A stretch of 64,000 nucleotides of DNA from an uncultured Lachnospiraceae bacterium (GTDB lineage: Bacteria > Bacillota > Clostridia > Lachnospirales > Lachnospiraceae), in NCBI GenBank assembly GCA_910585295.1, contig CAJUDE010000046.1, forward strand, positions 65,170 through 129,169. Reading direction: 5' to 3'. Below, piece by piece: positions 61,488 to 64,000 of the stretch (its first letter is position 1; each line of letters opens with the position of its first letter). The notes beneath the pieces were generated by a model. The model ran no database searches, had not been told where the DNA came from, and saw nothing but the letters and a program-made list of their open reading frames with translations. Position numbers and translations under genes: made by a program.

Positions 61488-61700
61488 CTACGGCACATGG
61501 TATCTTCCATGCAATTCTTTCGCAATTTGCCCAAACGCTTTTAAATGGTATGCAGGATTATATTTATTTGTAAAGATAATCGGGTCATATCTCCATATCA
61601 CCTTATCCTTACCAATTTTATTTGACAATTTTTGAAATATCGGAATCATAGCTTCCTTCTTATGTGGGACATTATATTCTATGTCATTTTTTTCAATGCA
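61488..61700 (-). pseudogene. DUF1848 protein fragment
   Basis: An open stretch of about 70 codons reads EKNDIEYNVPHKKEAMIPIF, KIGKDKVIWRYDPIIFTN and YHLKAFGQIAKELHG, then stops. These match the middle of DUF1848-family proteins, where VIWRYDPI is a hallmark. Both the N-terminal and C-terminal parts (with the family's cysteines) are missing, there is no start codon, and a TAA bounds it upstream. Confidence 0.7.
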
Positions 61701-61861
61701 TTATTAGGGAATAGTATGGGCTGCCCGCCTAGCAGATATATCCCCTTTTCAAAGGTTACCCGTGTTCTGATACTTGAAGCCGGAAAATACATGATAACAC
61801 TTTTTCCACTAAGGAAACCATTATATTTTCCACTTAATTCTTTATTGATTTTTTCTACAAT
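61679..61861 (-). pseudogene. Carbamoyltransferase (OTC/ATC family) N-terminal fragment
   Basis: A 60-codon stretch between stops reads LSGKSVIMYFPASSIRTRVT and FEKGIYLLGGQPILFP. SSIRTRVTFE matches the carbamoyl-phosphate-binding SxRTR motif of ornithine/aspartate carbamoyltransferases. Only this piece remains, without start codon or the second domain. It overlaps the DUF1848 fragment in another frame, so the junction of two unrelated remnants lies near 61690. Confidence 0.65.
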
Positions 61862-62105
61862 TTATTTGTTTCAAAATTTTGTATGTATAATAATAAAATT
61901 TTTCAAGAATCCTTTTACACTCTACTTTATACCCAATTATTGAAGATATTAAGGTTAGTACTGAGCCAACGAATATGCCAAGAAGAATATTGCACTAAAA
62001 CTCAGCTTCTTTTGAAGAAATAATATAGTGCAAAACTAAAATTCCTATAAAAGTTATTATTGTTAATACCCCTGTTATATAAATTGAATTCTTATAAATT
62101 TTCAT
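61842..62105 (-). pseudogene. Small two-helix membrane protein interrupted by TAG
   Basis: ATG at 62105, preceded by AAGGG, begins a 36-codon frame (MKIYKNSIYITGVLTIITFI, one membrane helix) that meets TAG at 61995-61997. The same frame then continues for 50 codons with a second helix and basic tail (NILLGIFVGSVLTLISSIIG, YKVECKRILEKFYYYTYKIL). The continuity across the stop suggests a nonsense mutation in a small membrane protein gene. It follows the restriction gene by 11 nt. A functional 36-residue product is not excluded. Confidence 0.55.
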
Positions 62106-62116
62106 TTCTATTACCC

Positions 62117-62995
62117 TTATACAAATTTCCAAACATCTTCACATAATAAATAATCTAACGATTTTATATGCTCTTTTAATAAATCATCAGTTTTCATAAT
62201 CGGACGTAAATCACAATAATACACGCCATCCAAAGGATTCAAGCCAATAGTATACGCCTTAAAATGCCCCGTCAAAAATGTTTGGCCAGTTTTATAATTT
62301 GGCTCTTTCCCTGCTTGTTGTACATCGTGTAAAAAGATTCCGAAATGAGGTGTATCTGTGTTGGTTAAACGATTATACATCAGTTTATCCAGAAAAATCT
62401 TATCAATTCTATCTTTACTTGATGTTTTAACCGAACCTATCGCAACAATTTCACCATCTGCTTTTATTTCTATGTCATTCTGATAATTCATTTTTTCCAT
62501 AGATTTTGGTACAGGAACACTCAAAGTTTCTGAATCTATCGTAAATCCCAACTGTCTTATAATCATCTGCATTAAACGTTCAAATAAATCACCATTCACT
62601 TTTCTTGATGTATTTGTTTTAGAAGATGGAAGGGCATCTAAAGCACAACCTATTGTCTGTTGCGTAGTGTAAATAAAATTATTGATATTTCTTCTTGCTT
62701 CTTTATCATCTTTTATATCTCTTATATTTATAAGAATTCCCTCAAAATCTGGTGCTATATTTTCATATTCCGCAAGTTTAAAAAATAATTCTGAATTAAC
62801 AGGGCGTGTTATATTATACTCCCCATCTCGCCTATACTGAAAAAAGCAATAATTATTTTCATTTTTAGCTACCAACTTCGCCTGTAACTCTGTTTCGATA
62901 AATTCTAAGTAATATTTTGCAAACTCTACATAAACATCAGTTCCCATAAAGTTTTCATCGTATTGTCTCCCTTCTTGATACAATAGATTTATCAT
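62117..62995 (-). CDS. Probable type II restriction endonuclease
   Basis: A 292-residue protein without membrane segments. A PD-(D/E)xK-like nuclease core can be read in the C-terminal half: Glu139 (GDLFERLM), Asp174 (YQNDIEIK) and the strand VAIGSVKTSSKD with Lys190. The usual acid before the lysine is Ser188, so a displaced acid would be needed. The call rests mainly on its overlap (41 bases) with an adenine methyltransferase gene upstream. The start at 62995 has only a weak site; an ATG at 62947 is an alternative. Recognition sequence is unknown. The gene is AT-rich compared with the rest of the window, a sign of transfer. Confidence 0.7.
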   Translation of the reverse strand: MINLLYQEGRQYDENFMGTDVYVEFAKYYLEFIETELQAKLVAKNENNYCFFQYRRDGEYNITRPVNSELFFKLAEYENIAPDFEGILINIRDIKDDKEARRNINNFIYTTQQTIGCALDALPSSKTNTSRKVNGDLFERLMQMIIRQLGFTIDSETLSVPVPKSMEKMNYQNDIEIKADGEIVAIGSVKTSSKDRIDKIFLDKLMYNRLTNTDTPHFGIFLHDVQQAGKEPNYKTGQTFLTGHFKAYTIGLNPLDGVYYCDLRPIMKTDDLLKEHIKSLDYLLCEDVWKFV

Positions 62996-63860
62996 ATTGC
63001 ACCCATTCTTCTATTGTTTTTCTTTGAACTTTCTCTAGTCTTCCAACAGCCCAGTTTAAGTATTCTTCACGTTTATCTATACCTATCCATTGCCTTTCTA
63101 ATTGTTTAGCACATACGGCAGTTGTCCCACTTCCAACAAATGGATCTAATATAACATCCCCCTTGTTAGAAGATGCTAATATAATTTTACGCAACAGTTC
63201 TTCTGGCTTTTGTGTCGGATATGGGGTTTTTTCTCCCATTCCATTACATGTCGTAGGAATTTCTATTACATCTTTAGGTTTTGCCCCTAATGGATTTGGC
63301 GTCCACTCTCCTCTTTCTTTTCCATTTCCATACTGACTAGTTTCTGCTTGCGTACGCGCTGGATATTTCAATGTATGGGCATTATATGGAATTCTTACAG
63401 AGTCAATATTCATTATATGATTTTTAGACTTTCTTAAACACAAAATACTTTCGTGGCTTCGTCCCCAATCATTCCCTAAATTCGCCTTATTCTTATAATA
63501 CCAAATTAGCCATCTGCAGTTGTAAAAGTATTTCATTGCTGGATGGTGAATATCTGCTAATATTTCAGAGAAACCGCATACATATAATGTCCCAGTATCT
63601 TTTAAAATTCTGCTTGCTTCTTTAATCCATTTATTTGAAAATTTAATATATTCTTCTTGATTTTCAAACGTGTCCCAATCCGCTTTTTTTATCGAATATG
63701 GAGGGTCTGCAAAAATCAAATCTACCGATGAATCCTTAATTCTTTTTAAAACTTCTATACTATCTCCTAAAAATAAACAACCCTTTTCTTCTGTATAAAA
63801 AGGATTCGGCGCTGTTCTTTTTACAATATTTTGAAATTCTTTTGAAATTCCTTTTAGCAT
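62955..63860 (-). CDS. DNA adenine-type methyltransferase of a type II R-M system
   Basis: A 301-residue methyltransferase of the beta class. The catalytic motif IV, ADPPYSIKKADWD (residues 51-63), precedes the SAM-binding motif I, LDPFVGSGTTAVCAKQL (237-253). DPPY points to N6-adenine, although N4-cytosine cannot be fully excluded. The target-recognition region is about residues 125-215. In a type II system this enzyme protects the host from the partner nuclease encoded directly behind it. GAGGG lies about 11 bases before the ATG. AT-rich composition marks it as acquired. Confidence 0.92.
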   Translation of the reverse strand: MLKGISKEFQNIVKRTAPNPFYTEEKGCLFLGDSIEVLKRIKDSSVDLIFADPPYSIKKADWDTFENQEEYIKFSNKWIKEASRILKDTGTLYVCGFSEILADIHHPAMKYFYNCRWLIWYYKNKANLGNDWGRSHESILCLRKSKNHIMNIDSVRIPYNAHTLKYPARTQAETSQYGNGKERGEWTPNPLGAKPKDVIEIPTTCNGMGEKTPYPTQKPEELLRKIILASSNKGDVILDPFVGSGTTAVCAKQLERQWIGIDKREEYLNWAVGRLEKVQRKTIEEWVQYDKSIVSRRETIR

Positions 63861-63904
63861 TCCGTATCCACCCTCATTTCATACTGTTTTTATTTATACA
63901 TTTT

Positions 63905-63924
63905 ATTATATCATACACTTGTAT
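63905..63924 (-). promoter_or_regulatory. Promoter -10 with adjacent palindrome before the methyltransferase
   Basis: TATAAT at 63905-63910 (minus strand) has the dyad ATACA-AG-TGTAT at 63913-63924 two bases upstream, where a repressor could block RNA polymerase. No good -35 box was seen. Confidence 0.35.
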
Positions 63925-63964
63925 ATCATTCTATAAATTATTACATTACAACAACTTTGAAAAA

Positions 63965-64000
63965 GAATCCTGCTTTGCAGGATTCTCCGCCTGCGGCGGG
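63965..64000. repeat. Dispersed hairpin repeat, copy 2 (REP-like, cut by window end)
   Basis: GAATCCTGC/GCAGGATTC followed by CCGCCTGCGGCGG matches 18010-18045 except for a few bases. It continues past the window. Confidence 0.65.

Noticed and set aside
61632..61943. 103-residue plus-strand open frame with hydrophobic stretches
   Set aside because: It is the complement of the carbamoyltransferase, DUF1848 and membrane-protein fragments, which have recognisable family motifs on the minus strand.

Overview
The window looks like a chromosomal segment of a spore-forming, gut-type member of the Lachnospiraceae (Clostridia). This is an inference. The supporting signs are a complete spoIIGA-sigE pair plus sigG, a CotF-like coat protein, an H+/Na+ V-type ATPase operon, a Rex regulator, mid-range base composition by eye, strong AGGAGG ribosome binding sites and almost all genes on one (minus) strand. 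No rRNA, tRNA or CRISPR array was recognised.

Layout. 1-6.4 kb: a tRNA/rRNA/protein-modification run (J-domain protein, prmA, rsmE, cysteine desulfurase, thiI), two small spore-coat-type proteins and a membrane-anchored XRE regulator. 6.5-17.8 kb: a raffinose/sucrose utilisation locus. A three-gene ABC importer without its own ATPase brings in sugar, GH36 alpha-galactosidase removes galactose, a GH13 amylosucrase-type enzyme splits sucrose, and fructokinase traps fructose. A LacI regulator sits between, and scrK-lacI lie just behind argS. 18.1-20.4 kb: a cardiolipin synthase with a short N-terminus and a DapF homologue in which both catalytic cysteines are serines. 20.5-23.2 kb: the scar of an integrated element, with a broken tyrosine recombinase, 12-bp repeats and one secreted Lys-rich protein.

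23.3-28.6 kb: a sporulation sigma-factor region in which sigG faces the spoIIGA-sigE pair, with a beta-CASP nuclease-like gene and four 74-bp tandem repeats between. 28.7-43.3 kb: glgA, metY, a chemoreceptor, yebC, a CorC/HlyC-type membrane protein, then a rex-(unknown)-nnr-alr-mazF operon, an ABC-F ATPase and isocitrate dehydrogenase. 43.3-57.3 kb: a V-type ATPase operon in the order pseudo-receiver protein, G, C, I, K, F, E, A, B, D. It runs with a 28-nt gap into moxR, DUF58 and transglutaminase genes.

57.4-61 kb: a Gly/Cys-rich small protein, a second chemoreceptor, 38-bp tandem repeats and a pair of small unknown proteins. 61.1-64 kb: a visibly AT-rich accessory patch holding a 166-bp MITE-like element, fragments of a carbamoyltransferase, a DUF1848 protein and a membrane protein, then a type II restriction-modification pair. 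A hairpin repeat at the very end matches one at 18.0 kb.

No clearly new multi-gene defence or biosynthetic system was seen. The most unusual leads are the cysteine-less DapF homologue, the Asp-to-Glu pseudo-receiver protein that opens the V-ATPase operon, and the two hairpin-forming tandem repeat arrays.
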